A stretch of DNA of 64,000 bases from CAYJBH01 sp964370605. GTDB lineage: Bacteria; Bacillota; Clostridia; Oscillospirales; Ruminococcaceae. Position numbers and translations under genes: made by a program. This document shows positions 51,773 through 60,006 of the stretch, piece after piece; the stretch's first letter is position 1, and each line of letters begins with the position of its first letter. Where the stretch lies: contig CAYJJX010000013.1 of the NCBI GenBank assembly GCA_964370605.1, forward strand, positions 1 through 64,000, read 5' to 3'. The notes below the pieces were generated by a model. It was given only the letters and a program-made list of their open reading frames with translations. It made no database searches and was not told the DNA's origin.

Positions 51773-51862
51773 ATAAAAGCACCATTAGCCTTTCTGCCCA
51801 CAAATTTCTGAATATACCGACCCATCAAGGTGAGCACACGAGGGATCGGAAAAAGATTTTGT

Positions 51863-52231
51863 TTAGCGGTTTGCGCCGATAGTATATTCTGAAACCGGAT
51901 TGCCGTTAACGATGTGGTCACCGACAATCTTTGCGATCATGTCTGCCGACAGTTTAACATAGGTAGTTTTTTCGCCATCCGGAGCAAAAATTTCTGCAAC
52001 CGGCTCGTATTGACAGATGCCGATACATCCCGTCTGAGCCACAGTTACGTTTGTAAGTCCTCTTTTTGCTACCTCTTCGGTGAATGCGGTCAGAATCGGG
52101 CGAGCTCCGGCAGCGATGCCACAGGTAGCCATGCCTACAACAACACGGTAGTTGCCTTCGCCATCATCACGAACGCCGATACTCTTTTGTGCCTTTTCAC
52201 GAAGGGCTTTTAATTCTTCCAAACTTTTCAT
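51863..52231 (-). CDS. (2Fe-2S) ferredoxin domain protein (HndB-like)
   Basis: A 122-aa thioredoxin-fold 2Fe-2S protein. The cluster Cys lie in GMATCGIAAGA and AQTGCIGICQ. It matches the small HndB-like subunit found in NADP-reducing/bifurcating hydrogenases such as Hnd. The ATG at 52231 is preferred over an upstream in-frame ATG because AAAGGAG lies between them. It is the middle gene of the operon and should pass electrons within the complex. Confidence 0.88.
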   Translation of the reverse strand: MKSLEELKALREKAQKSIGVRDDGEGNYRVVVGMATCGIAAGARPILTAFTEEVAKRGLTNVTVAQTGCIGICQYEPVAEIFAPDGEKTTYVKLSADMIAKIVGDHIVNGNPVSEYTIGANR

Positions 52232-52296
52232 TAGATTAGCTAACTCCTTTCTAGTAGTTTGCAACCAAAGTTGAAAACTCAGTGTGTAATTGCCTG

Positions 52297-52830
52297 TTAG
52301 ACAATTTCCTCAATATTTTCTTTAAAATACTCGCGCAAAAATGCCGCCACTTCAGGTTGCGAAAAGGGGACACCGTCTAAAATTTCACGTAGCTGTACAG
52401 TATCTGATTCAAAGTGACCTTTTTGTGTTTTATGGCTGTAATAGAAGTCGATATGCTCGTTACAGCTGATAAACACAAAAATTGTGTCTGCCATGTTACC
52501 GATCGGTAGACAGTCGATATGATCGGTGCAAAACACCGCCTTGACCGTTGTTCCAATCGAAACCTGTGATTCGATACTGAACTCTCCGCCTGTCTGTTCT
52601 GCCGCCATCTTAAAAAATGGAACCCCAAGACCGACAGCGCGTGTGGTACGAGAGGTGAAAAACGGATCGGTGACATTCTCGAGTTGCTCGGGTGTCATTC
52701 CGCAACCGTTATCGGCAACGATGATGCAAAGCTGAGAACCGGTTTGCTCTAGCGAAATCCTAATCTCGGTTGCGCCCGCTTTGACAGAGTTTTGTGCAAT
52801 GTCCAGTATGTTCAGCGACAGTTCTTGCAT
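52297..52830 (-). CDS. HATPase domain protein in the hydrogenase operon
   Basis: A 177-aa GHKL-ATPase-type protein without a histidine-phosphotransfer domain. The N box is NILDIAQNSV, the G1 box VADNGCGM, and the later box AVGLGVPFFKMA. Similar proteins are common in clostridial Hyd operons between the NuoE-like and ferredoxin-like genes. They may act as protein kinase or anti-sigma-like factors. It starts three bases after the hydC stop. The C-terminal ~75 residues are not recognised. Confidence 0.83.
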   Translation of the reverse strand: MQELSLNILDIAQNSVKAGATEIRISLEQTGSQLCIIVADNGCGMTPEQLENVTDPFFTSRTTRAVGLGVPFFKMAAEQTGGEFSIESQVSIGTTVKAVFCTDHIDCLPIGNMADTIFVFISCNEHIDFYYSHKTQKGHFESDTVQLREILDGVPFSQPEVAAFLREYFKENIEEIV

Positions 52831-52833
52831 AAG

Positions 52834-53331
52834 CTAAGATTGGTATTTTGCAAGAATGGAATCGACGTCGTCGACGCTGAGGCGACCGTGAACATCTTCA
52901 TTCACTGTCAAGACCGGAGCGAGACCGCAAGCGCCGATACACCGACATGCTTCGAGTGAAAATTTGCCGTCTTCCGTACATCCGCCGTTTTCGATACCGA
53001 GACGTTGACTCAGACGATCAAAAATGTCTCCCGCCCCCTTAACATAACAGGCGGTTCCAAGACATACTGAAATTTTCTTGTCTCCCTTCGGTGTGAGCGA
53101 AAATTGAGAGTAGAATGTTGCCACTCCGTAAACCTCCGCAAGGTGCTTGTCCAGTTCACTCGCCACAACACGCTGAACCTCGATGGGGAGGTAGCCGAAA
53201 ATGTCTTGAGCAATCTGAAGTGCAGGCATAAGTGCACCCGGTTCCGACTTTATTTCGGCAAGGCGAGCCTTAAGGGTGACCATCTGTTCTTCGGTACCCT
53301 TAAAAGGAACTGTTTTTACATTTGTTGCCAT
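52834..53331 (-). CDS. NuoE-like hydrogenase subunit (HydC, 2Fe-2S)
   Basis: A 165-aa thioredoxin-like 2Fe-2S subunit. Cluster ligands: LGTACYVKGA and EACRCIGACGLAP. The helical N-terminal part (LPIEVQRVVASEL) is typical of NuoE/HydC/HndA. It is the first gene of the operon, so the hydrogenase transcript starts upstream of 53331. ATG with AAAGGGA. An extended -10 (TGTTATAAT) is visible about 60 bases upstream on the minus strand, with no good -35 box. Confidence 0.93.
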   Translation of the reverse strand: MATNVKTVPFKGTEEQMVTLKARLAEIKSEPGALMPALQIAQDIFGYLPIEVQRVVASELDKHLAEVYGVATFYSQFSLTPKGDKKISVCLGTACYVKGAGDIFDRLSQRLGIENGGCTEDGKFSLEACRCIGACGLAPVLTVNEDVHGRLSVDDVDSILAKYQS

Positions 53332-53454
53332 AAAAATCCCTTTCTTTTGTTATTTTTTTCGGCGTAATTCCGAACCTGTCAAAATTATAACATATTATTC
53401 ATAAAAACGCCATATATTTGCGATAAAAAAATAAAAAATATTTCTCTATACTTC

Positions 53455-53483
53455 TTGCGTCGCCACGGTGGCTAATGTATAAT
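53455..53483 (+). promoter_or_regulatory. promoter of the sensory hydrogenase operon with palindrome in the spacer
   Basis: TTGCGT (53455-53460), 17 bases, TATAAT (53478-53483). The spacer contains the inverted repeat GCCAC-G-GTGGC (53462-53472), ideally placed for a repressor or activator. The leader to the ATG is about 57 bases. Confidence 0.7.
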
Positions 53484-53547
53484 AAAAAGGTAATATTGTA
53501 TTTGTTACGGAATGGGACAAAACATCAAGAAAGGAAAGGTCATAAAC

Positions 53548-53907
53548 ATGACAATAGGAGACATTGCGGGAATCCTGGAGGCAGAGATAATCTGTTGTGA
53601 AGATCACCGAGATACCGAGGTTCATACAGCATGTTCAAGCGACCTGATGAGTGACGTTCTGGCTTTTGTAAAAGACCAGGCGGTGCTGCTTACAGGACTT
53701 GTCAACACGCAGACTATAAGAACTGCCGAAATGATGGATATGGTTTGTGTTGTGTTGGTACGAGGCAAGACACCGAGCGAGGACATTGTCGAACTCGCGA
53801 GATCAATGGGTATTGCAGTTTTGCGCACCCGATATACCATGTTCGAAGCGGCAGGCAGACTTTATGAAAACGGACTGCGCGGCGGCACCGGAAGTTTTGT
53901 TGACTAG
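53548..53907 (+). CDS. DRTGG domain protein 1
   Basis: A 119-aa small cytoplasmic protein opening MTIGDIAGILEAEIIC. It resembles the DRTGG/phosphotransacetylase N-terminal-like domain found as a stand-alone protein in hydrogenase-sensor operons. The pattern of alternating beta strands (VLLTGLVNTQTIRTAEM, MVCVVLVRGKTP) fits. The ATG at 53548 is behind GAAAGG. A second copy of the family lies at 56556 in the same operon. Function unknown; perhaps nucleotide or signal binding. Confidence 0.75.
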   Translation: MTIGDIAGILEAEIICCEDHRDTEVHTACSSDLMSDVLAFVKDQAVLLTGLVNTQTIRTAEMMDMVCVVLVRGKTPSEDIVELARSMGIAVLRTRYTMFEAAGRLYENGLRGGTGSFVD

Positions 53908-53945
53908 ATAAATTACGTACCCACAAAAGAAGAGAACTGTGAATT

Positions 53946-54371
53946 ATGAAAGACGATATACATTTTAGTTTTACCGTACCGGGAGATGATTTCACTCGTG
54001 CCGGTGAAGTTTCAAGCATAATAAAACGCAACCTAAAAAGTCTCGGGTTGGAGCCGCAGACGATCCGTCGGGTGGCGATAGCGCTTTATGAGGGAGAAAT
54101 AAATCTTGCTATCCATGCAAATGGTGGAGATATTACGGTCAACATCACCGACGATGGCATCGAGATGCTGTTGAACGATGACGGTCCGGGTATTGCCGAC
54201 ATTGACAAGGCAATGCAGGAAGGGTTTTCCACCGCAAGTGCCGAAGTTCGCAATCTCGGGTTCGGTGCCGGTATGGGTCTGCCCAACATGAAAAAAAACG
54301 TCGATGAGATGAGCATTGAGTCTACTGTTGGAGTCGGCACGAGTATCAGAATGTTTATAAAGCTGGACTGA
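53946..54371 (+). CDS. RsbW-like HATPase (anti-sigma factor/serine kinase type)
   Basis: A 141-aa GHKL-ATPase. The N box is YEGEINLAIHANGG, the G1 box is DDGPGI and the G2 box is GFGAGMGLPNMKK. Proteins of this type phosphorylate serine on partner proteins (as RsbW/SpoIIAB do) rather than histidine. In an operon with the sensory hydrogenase it is a likely output or relay protein for redox or H2 signals. ATG start, 38 bp after the DRTGG gene. Confidence 0.85.
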   Translation: MKDDIHFSFTVPGDDFTRAGEVSSIIKRNLKSLGLEPQTIRRVAIALYEGEINLAIHANGGDITVNITDDGIEMLLNDDGPGIADIDKAMQEGFSTASAEVRNLGFGAGMGLPNMKKNVDEMSIESTVGVGTSIRMFIKLD

Positions 54372-54393
54372 TATATATAGTAGTTTAAGCCGC

Positions 54394-54411
54394 AAAACGT
54401 TATAACGTTTT
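54394..54411. promoter_or_regulatory. 18-bp perfect palindrome upstream of the sensory hydrogenase gene
   Basis: AAAACGTTATAACGTTTT is its own reverse complement and is flanked by CCG(C) and CGG. It lies 35 bases before the ATG, inside the operon, and may be a DNA-binding site or an mRNA hairpin. Confidence 0.6.
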
Positions 54412-54445
54412 CGGGTTGAATGATTATAAAGGGATTATTATAAGT

Positions 54446-55795
54446 ATGGAAAATGTTTTTCATTCGGTCATGCTGGACAGAGAGCGATGCAAGGGGTGCA
54501 CCAACTGCGTCAAGCGATGTCCAACCGAAGCCATTCGTGTTCGAGCCGGAAAGGCAAAGATAATAAAAGAGCGCTGTATCGACTGTGGCGAGTGTATCAG
54601 AATTTGTCCTTCGCATGCAAAGCTTCCGGTGGTGGACACGTTTGATGCGATAAAAAAATACAAATATAAAGTTGCGCTGCCCGCGCCGGTGCTTTTTGGC
54701 CAATTTAATAATTTGAACAACGTTTCGACAGTGCTCTACGGTCTTTTGAAGATTGGGTTTGACGATGTTTTTGAGGTTGCAAAAGCGGCGGAAATTGTCA
54801 GTGAACACACTCGTCATGACGAGTTTTTCGATAGCCTGCATAAACCGGTTATCAGCTCGGCATGTCCTGCGGTGGTGCGTCTGATACGAGTGCGTTATCC
54901 GGAACTCATCGAGAACCTATTGCCGTACAATTCACCGATGGAGATCGCCGCTCGAATTGCAAAGCGGGAGGCGGTGAAAAAGACAGGGCTTGCACCGGCA
55001 GACATTGCGGTTGTGTTCATCTCTCCCTGTGCCGCCAAGATGACGGCGGTGAAAAATCCGCTTGGTACCGACCATTCCGAGGTGGATTTGGTAGTGGCGG
55101 TTCGAGACATATATCCACTACTGGTACAGGCAATGCACAAATGTGACGATCAAGAGGCTTTGTCCAGAGCAGGTCGAATCGGACTCAGCTGGGGCACTTC
55201 CGGCGGCGAGGCGGCGGCGGTTCTGCGCAACAATTATCTTGCGGCGGATGGCATCGAAAATGTCATGGCGGTACTGGATAATCTGGAAGACGAAAAATTT
55301 GCGAACCTCGATTTTGTGGAGCTTAATGCCTGTAGCGGAGGTTGCACGGGCGGTGTGTTGACGGTGGCAAACCCTTATATGTGCCGCACAAACATCAAGC
55401 AACTTGCAAGATACATGCCGGTGGCAGGGCCTGTCGAACAGTTCGAAGACCTCGACACCATACTTTCGTTTGACTGCGAAATCGAACATCTGTCGGTGCT
55501 CAAACTGCACCCCGATCGCCATCGTGCCCTTGAGATGATGGCAGAGTTGCAGGAGATTGAGGGGCGACTTTTCGGAATGGATTGCGGCTCTTGCGGAGCT
55601 CCCTCATGTCATGCTATGGCAGAGGATATCGTTCGAGGTTTTGCAGTCGAAGATATGTGCATATACAAGTTGAAAGAGCAGATTCAAGAGGTTGCCAAAG
55701 ACCTTACCGAGCAGAGCGACGTCGAGGAAGCGGCGGAAAAATTGCGACATATTTCACAGCAATTTTCTAAGATAGACTCGCCGCAAGAAATATAA
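54446..55795 (+). CDS. sensory-type [FeFe] hydrogenase (HydS-like)
   Basis: A 449-aa protein. Two N-terminal 4Fe-4S motifs (CKGCTNCVKRCP, CIDCGECIRICP) precede a reduced H-cluster domain. Its loops are SSACPAVV (against TSC[CS]PGW in the enzyme), ISPCAAKM and NACSGGCTGG, retaining Cys ligands but changing neighbours. A further 4Fe-4S domain (DCGSCGAPSC...C) and a C-terminal coiled helix follow. This layout matches putative sensor hydrogenases, thought to bind H2 slowly and signal. It is divergent from the HydABC enzyme and flanked by HATPase and DRTGG genes. Confidence 0.87.
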   Translation: MENVFHSVMLDRERCKGCTNCVKRCPTEAIRVRAGKAKIIKERCIDCGECIRICPSHAKLPVVDTFDAIKKYKYKVALPAPVLFGQFNNLNNVSTVLYGLLKIGFDDVFEVAKAAEIVSEHTRHDEFFDSLHKPVISSACPAVVRLIRVRYPELIENLLPYNSPMEIAARIAKREAVKKTGLAPADIAVVFISPCAAKMTAVKNPLGTDHSEVDLVVAVRDIYPLLVQAMHKCDDQEALSRAGRIGLSWGTSGGEAAAVLRNNYLAADGIENVMAVLDNLEDEKFANLDFVELNACSGGCTGGVLTVANPYMCRTNIKQLARYMPVAGPVEQFEDLDTILSFDCEIEHLSVLKLHPDRHRALEMMAELQEIEGRLFGMDCGSCGAPSCHAMAEDIVRGFAVEDMCIYKLKEQIQEVAKDLTEQSDVEEAAEKLRHISQQFSKIDSPQEI

Positions 55796-55812
55796 TGAAC
55801 CGGAGAATTTAA

Positions 55813-56538
55813 TTGAAAAAAATATTGGCAATACTTATGGTGGCGGTTTTGTCGGTCGGCTGTACGGTCGACACCGCACAGCCGGAACCTAACACAGATA
55901 TAAGCAGTTCGAGTGAAGCACAGCAGTCACACGCGACGTCAAGCGATAGCAAAGAGCATGCGTTAAGCAGTGCTGTCGAATCATCGTCAAGTGAGGAAGC
56001 ACCGGCATCCTCGTCAAGTGAGCCTGAGTCGGAGGCGGTGACACCGCCAAGCTCGACAACGGAGTCACAAGAAACCTCTTCGTCGACTCAAACACCATCG
56101 GTTGCGAGTTCTTCGTCCTCACAAGTGGCTACACCGGAGCCGATACAAAAGACGCTAATAATGGCGATGGCTGTTTCGACAGAGGAACTAAGCGCATATG
56201 AACCGTATAACAGTTATTTGGATTCGGCAATCACCTCTTATCCTGTCAATGTTGTGTTCACCACCAACAATCCCGTGAGTAATTTTTCTTTTGTTTCGGG
56301 AATGATGCAGTCCAATGATGTTAATATGTGGTTTGAGGTGCAAAGCATACTGTTTACACCGGGTGAATTTTCGCCGGAAATGAAGTTTGTCGCTACCACC
56401 GAGTTTGTCGGTGCATTGCCGACTCGGGCGATAATGTTTGAAGACGAAAACGGCGTGACCAAAGTTTTTAGTATCAACCAAGGCGGGATGGCCGGAGGCG
56501 TTACCCTTGTGGAAGAAGACTATACAATAGTTAGCTAG
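55813..56538 (+). CDS. serine-rich lipoprotein in the sensory hydrogenase operon
   Basis: A 241-aa lipoprotein. The signal peptide MKKILAILMVAVLSVGC ends in the lipobox Cys17. A low-complexity Ser/Glu/Thr linker (~20-115) leads to a compact beta-rich C-terminal domain of about 125 residues that I do not recognise. Start is TTG with GGAGA upstream, 17 bases after the hydS stop. A surface protein in this operon is unexpected; relatives usually have a phosphatase near here. Confidence 0.65.
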   Translation: MKKILAILMVAVLSVGCTVDTAQPEPNTDISSSSEAQQSHATSSDSKEHALSSAVESSSSEEAPASSSSEPESEAVTPPSSTTESQETSSSTQTPSVASSSSSQVATPEPIQKTLIMAMAVSTEELSAYEPYNSYLDSAITSYPVNVVFTTNNPVSNFSFVSGMMQSNDVNMWFEVQSILFTPGEFSPEMKFVATTEFVGALPTRAIMFEDENGVTKVFSINQGGMAGGVTLVEEDYTIVS

Positions 56539-56555
56539 GATTGGGGTTGTGGAAT

Positions 56556-56891
56556 ATGAATATAACGAAGTTTATAGAAGAGACGAAGTTCAAGGTTTTG
56601 AGCGGCGAGTCGGTGACCGACAAAGAGGTAGAGAATTCTATCTACTGTTGCGATCTGCTCAGCTACTGCATGACCCGTGCGCCGGAGGACGGCGTTTGGA
56701 TCACCGTCATGGGGAACGTGAACGTCGTGGCAGTGGCGGCGCTGACCGATACGGCAGTGGTTATCATTGCGGACGGGACAGAGCCGGACGAGCAGGCGCT
56801 GGAAAAGGCACGGCAACAAGAGGTGGTCATGTTGAAAAGTGACATGCCGATATATGAGACGGCTATGCTGGTCACGAAAGTGCTGGCATAA
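56556..56891 (+). CDS. DRTGG domain protein 2
   Basis: A 111-aa protein opening MNITKFIEETKFKVLSGE, with the same fold pattern as the protein at 53548 (DGVWITVMGNVNVVAVAAL, then VVIIADGTEPD). The two may bind a common ligand or each other. Its stop overlaps the PHP gene start by one base. ATG at 56556 is the better start; an upstream frame codon at 56541 has no ribosome site. Confidence 0.75.
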   Translation: MNITKFIEETKFKVLSGESVTDKEVENSIYCCDLLSYCMTRAPEDGVWITVMGNVNVVAVAALTDTAVVIIADGTEPDEQALEKARQQEVVMLKSDMPIYETAMLVTKVLA

Positions 56892-57604
56892 TGTCGATAC
56901 ACTACGATTTTCATATACATACTGCGCTTTCACCATGCGGCGACGACGATATGACACCGAATAACATTGTCAACATGGCGATGATCTGCGGTCTTGATGT
57001 TATTGCGATAACAGACCATAACTCCACCGCTAACTGTGCGGCTGTTCAAAAAGCGGCAGAGGGAACACCGCTTACTGTGTTGTGTGGAATGGAACTGTGC
57101 ACCTCGGAGGAGATTCATGCCGTCTGTTTGTTGCCCGATTCGGACAGTGCATGGTATTTTGATCGACTTGTGGCTTCCAAAAGCATGAAAATTGAAAATA
57201 GGAGTGATATTTTTGGCAATCAATTCATCATGGACGAGCAGGACAACATCGTGGGTGAAGAGAGCAGACTGCTTGTGACGGCGGCGAATATCTCGATCAC
57301 CGATCTACACCACATTGTCAACCATTACGGCGGAGTTGCTTTTCCTGCACATATCGACCGCAGTGGTTTTGGCATATTATCGGTGCTCGGTGCGGTGCCG
57401 GACGACTGTTTTTTTGGTACGGTTGAGGTGAAGAACCAGGCAGAATTTTTGCAGCGTCCGATCGCAAAATCACTGTACGACCGATATCATGTGCTCACCA
57501 ACAGCGATGCACATCTACTGGAAAACATAAAAGAAGGCGGCGAGCCGTTGCCATTGCAAGCAACCTTTGAAGACATCGCACGCTACATAACCGAGAGGGA
57601 ATAG
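56891..57604 (+). CDS. PHP domain phosphoesterase
   Basis: A 237-aa polymerase-and-histidinol-phosphatase-type metal hydrolase. The opening HYDFHIHTALSPCG is the metal-site motif I (HxH), with later motifs ITDHN, PAHIDRSGFG and NSDAH. Similar PHP proteins are regularly encoded beside sensory hydrogenases. It could remove phosphate from a signal or protein made by the HATPase kinase. Last clearly related gene of the operon. Confidence 0.88.
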   Translation: MSIHYDFHIHTALSPCGDDDMTPNNIVNMAMICGLDVIAITDHNSTANCAAVQKAAEGTPLTVLCGMELCTSEEIHAVCLLPDSDSAWYFDRLVASKSMKIENRSDIFGNQFIMDEQDNIVGEESRLLVTAANISITDLHHIVNHYGGVAFPAHIDRSGFGILSVLGAVPDDCFFGTVEVKNQAEFLQRPIAKSLYDRYHVLTNSDAHLLENIKEGGEPLPLQATFEDIARYITERE

Positions 57605-57606
57605 AG

Positions 57607-58350
57607 TTGGAGACGATCAAGAGCAGACAAAATCCGAAGATAACGGAAATATCCGCCCTTTTGCGAGATAGAAAACTTCGCAAATCGAGCGGCTTTTTCG
57701 TCGTGGAGGGCGTGAAGTGCTGTCTCGAAGCGATCGAGGCAGGTCTTGCAGAGGAACTTTATATCACGCCGCAGTGTCTTGAAAAACATCCAGAGCTTGC
57801 AAAACTTCGCTACCTAACGGTAGAAGAACATGTGTACGATCGAATCACACTCCTCAAATCTCCGGAAGGTGTCTGCGCAAGATGCAGAGTCCACGTTGCT
57901 TCCCCTCAGTTTGAAAAGGGAGCGAGATATGTTGTTCTTTGTGACATTCAAAATCCCGACAATGCGGGTGCAATGATCCGCACCGCCGCCGCCTTCGGGT
58001 TTGACGGCGTTGTCAGTTGTGGTGGAGTAGATTTAACCTCGCCAAAACTGCTTCGCGCCGCGGCAGGCGCGGCATTTGTTATTCCGCTTTATGAGGCGGA
58101 GGTTCAGCAGGTTTTTGAACTAGCCGCTTTGGCAGGGATCACCACCGTTGCAACCTCACCGACAGCACCCACCTCGCTTCGTGACTGTCGAATCGATGGA
58201 GGAATTGCGATTTTCATTGGAAATGAAGGGAATGGATTATCGGACGAAACGATAGAACAGTGCGATGAATCGGTGCGTATCGAGCTAAGCGGTCTTGAAT
58301 CGCTCAATGCCGCAGTGTCGGCAGGGATAGTGATGTATCACTTTGGGTGA
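57607..58350 (+). CDS. SpoU/TrmH family RNA methyltransferase
   Basis: A 247-aa SPOUT methyltransferase. The N-terminal RNA-binding part (IKSRQNPKI, GFFVVEGVKCCLEA) is of the 23S rRNA 2'-O-methylase type. The knotted SAM site shows VVLCDIQNPDNAGAMIRTAAAFG, split by family motifs 1-2, and IFIGNEGNGLS. The target, rRNA or tRNA ribose, is not certain. Start is TTG, two bases after the PHP stop, with AGAGGG upstream. Confidence 0.9.
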   Translation: METIKSRQNPKITEISALLRDRKLRKSSGFFVVEGVKCCLEAIEAGLAEELYITPQCLEKHPELAKLRYLTVEEHVYDRITLLKSPEGVCARCRVHVASPQFEKGARYVVLCDIQNPDNAGAMIRTAAAFGFDGVVSCGGVDLTSPKLLRAAAGAAFVIPLYEAEVQQVFELAALAGITTVATSPTAPTSLRDCRIDGGIAIFIGNEGNGLSDETIEQCDESVRIELSGLESLNAAVSAGIVMYHFG

Positions 58351-58608
58351 TCAAATCAAGAGAAGCTACCGACGATTTATAATATAGGCGCTAAAGCGAT
58401 AAATCAATACATTTTGTCGGCGTGAATTCCTTTTGTCGTGCCTGCGTTAATCGTGTTTGCAAAAGTATTATTCAAACCTATGTTTTGATAAACAAAGATT
58501 CTGCTCTGCAATCCGCGATTGTTTTTCAAATTTTACGACTGCAAAAGTCAAAATTGGTGATTAAAACGTTAAATTTTTGTCAAATTTTAAAAAAAGTTAA
58601 AAATCCTC
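58351..58608. other. intergenic region upstream of gap
   Basis: 258 bases after the methyltransferase. They contain repeat copy B (58481-58540) and AT-rich sequence; no gene is supported. Confidence 0.6.
58481..58540 (+). repeat. intergenic structured repeat, copy B
   Basis: Matches copy A (46606-46665) at 47 of 60 bases, ungapped. The 5' hairpin is TGTTT-TGAT-AAACA, in which a C-G pair of copy A is replaced by T-A, keeping the stem. Confidence 0.65.
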
Positions 58609-58637
58609 TTGCGGGGATTAAAAGTTTGTAGTATTAT
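58609..58637 (+). promoter_or_regulatory. promoter of gap
   Basis: TTGCGG (58609-58614), a 17-base spacer, TATTAT (58632-58637). The strong ribosome site AAAGGAG and an A-rich leader follow, in line with high expression. Confidence 0.65.
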
Positions 58638-58667
58638 ATATGTAAACAAAAAAAGGAGAATAAAATT

Positions 58668-59675
58668 ATGGCTATCAAAATTGGTATCAATGGCTTTGGA
58701 CGTATCGGACGTCTCGTATTCCGCGCCGCTTGCGCAAAAACAGATCTTTATGACATCGTTGGAATCAACGATCCGTTTATGACCCCTGACTACATGGCTT
58801 ATATGCTGCGTTATGACACAGTACACGGTCGTTTTAACGGTGAGGTTACCTACACAGATGACGCTATCGTTGTAAACGGCAAGACAATCAAGTTCTTTGC
58901 AGAAAAAGATCCGGCTGCTATTCCGTGGGCATCGGTAAGCGCTGACTACGTTGTTGAGAGCACCGGCGTGTTCACCACAACCGAGAAAGCTTCCGCTCAC
59001 ATCAAAGCAGGCGCAAAGAAGGTTGTTATCTCTGCTCCGTCGGCTGATGCTCCGATGTTCGTTTGTGGCGTTAACCTTGACAAATACACAAGTGACATGA
59101 ACGTTGTTTCAAACGCTTCTTGCACAACTAACTGCTTGGCACCGCTTGCAAAAGTCATCAACGACAAATACGGAATCGTTGACGGTCTTATGACAACAGT
59201 TCATGCTACCACCAATACACAAAAAACAGTTGACGCCCCTTCCAGCAAAGACTGGCGTGGTGGCCGTGCCGCTGCCGGCAACATCATCCCGTCTTCCACC
59301 GGTGCTGCTAAGGCAGTCGGCAAGGTTATTCCTGAGCTGAACGGCAAATTGACAGGTATGGCTTTCCGTGTACCGACCCTTGACGTTTCGGTTGTTGACC
59401 TGACCGTCAACCTCGGCACAGAAGCTTCGTATGACGAAATCTGCGCAACCTTGAAAGCCGCTTCGGAAGGCGAAATGAAAGGCGTTCTTGCCTACACCGA
59501 CGAGGACGTTGTTTCGTCCGACTTCATCGGCGAAGAGTGCACCTCAATCTTTGACTCCAAAGCAGGTATCGCTTTGACCAAGAAGTTTGTAAAACTTGTT
59601 TCTTGGTACGACAACGAGTGGGGCTACTCCAACAAGGTTCTTGACCTGATCACCCACATGGACAGCGTTAAATAG
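58668..59675 (+). CDS. gap: glyceraldehyde-3-phosphate dehydrogenase
   Basis: A 335-aa type I GAPDH of glycolysis. The NAD site is NGFGRIGR, the active-site Cys lies in SNASCTTNCLAP, and the phosphate-site motifs are TTVHATTNTQK and WYDNEWGYSNK. Length is exact. Codon choice is more biased than in neighbours (for example GTT, GCT and CGT), typical of a highly expressed gene. Monocistronic with its own promoter and terminator. Confidence 0.97.
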   Translation: MAIKIGINGFGRIGRLVFRAACAKTDLYDIVGINDPFMTPDYMAYMLRYDTVHGRFNGEVTYTDDAIVVNGKTIKFFAEKDPAAIPWASVSADYVVESTGVFTTTEKASAHIKAGAKKVVISAPSADAPMFVCGVNLDKYTSDMNVVSNASCTTNCLAPLAKVINDKYGIVDGLMTTVHATTNTQKTVDAPSSKDWRGGRAAAGNIIPSSTGAAKAVGKVIPELNGKLTGMAFRVPTLDVSVVDLTVNLGTEASYDEICATLKAASEGEMKGVLAYTDEDVVSSDFIGEECTSIFDSKAGIALTKKFVKLVSWYDNEWGYSNKVLDLITHMDSVK

Positions 59676-59693
59676 TCATTAGTCCAATAAAAG

Positions 59694-59724
59694 AGACGGA
59701 TGGTTTTTTGCCGTCCGTCTTTTT
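59694..59724 (+). terminator. rho-independent terminator of gap
   Basis: Stem AGACGGA(TGG)/(CCG)TCCGTCT (59694-59703 with 59711-59720) followed by TTTTC. It starts 18 bases after the gap stop. Confidence 0.92.
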
Positions 59725-59888
59725 CTTATCTATACTAAACTCTGCAAAAATTAACACATGCAATAAAAAACTTAAGAAAACAAGGGGCTTTGCACTGTGT
59801 TTCAGAAAGTTTTTGTTGTGCAAACCGAAAAATACAATCGTAAGATATTTGTAAAAAAATCATTGATAAAAATGTAAACACTACCCCA

Positions 59889-59957
59889 TATAATAATGAT
59901 GGCGGCAACTCCCGTGGGAAACATCCTCCAAAAACTCTTATGTTTTGGGATGCCGCC
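59889..59957 (+). promoter_or_regulatory. -10 box followed by nested 5' leader hairpin of the two-component operon
   Basis: TATAAT (59889-59894) with only a weak -35 (TTGATA at 59863-59868, spacing 20) predicts a start near 59901. There a three-tier hairpin begins: GGCGGCA/TGCCGCC (59901-59907 with 59951-59957), CCC/GGG, and AAACAT/ATGTTT (59919-59924 with 59940-59945). No T-run follows, so it is unlikely to be a terminator. Confidence 0.55.
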
Positions 59958-60006
59958 GACAAGAAAATTTATCGCTATCAATCACGAAACAAGGAACAAA
60001 CAAAAC

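Noticed and set aside
51020..51811. Plus-strand frame of 263 codons opposite hydB
   Set aside because: Antisense shadow of the NuoF-like gene.
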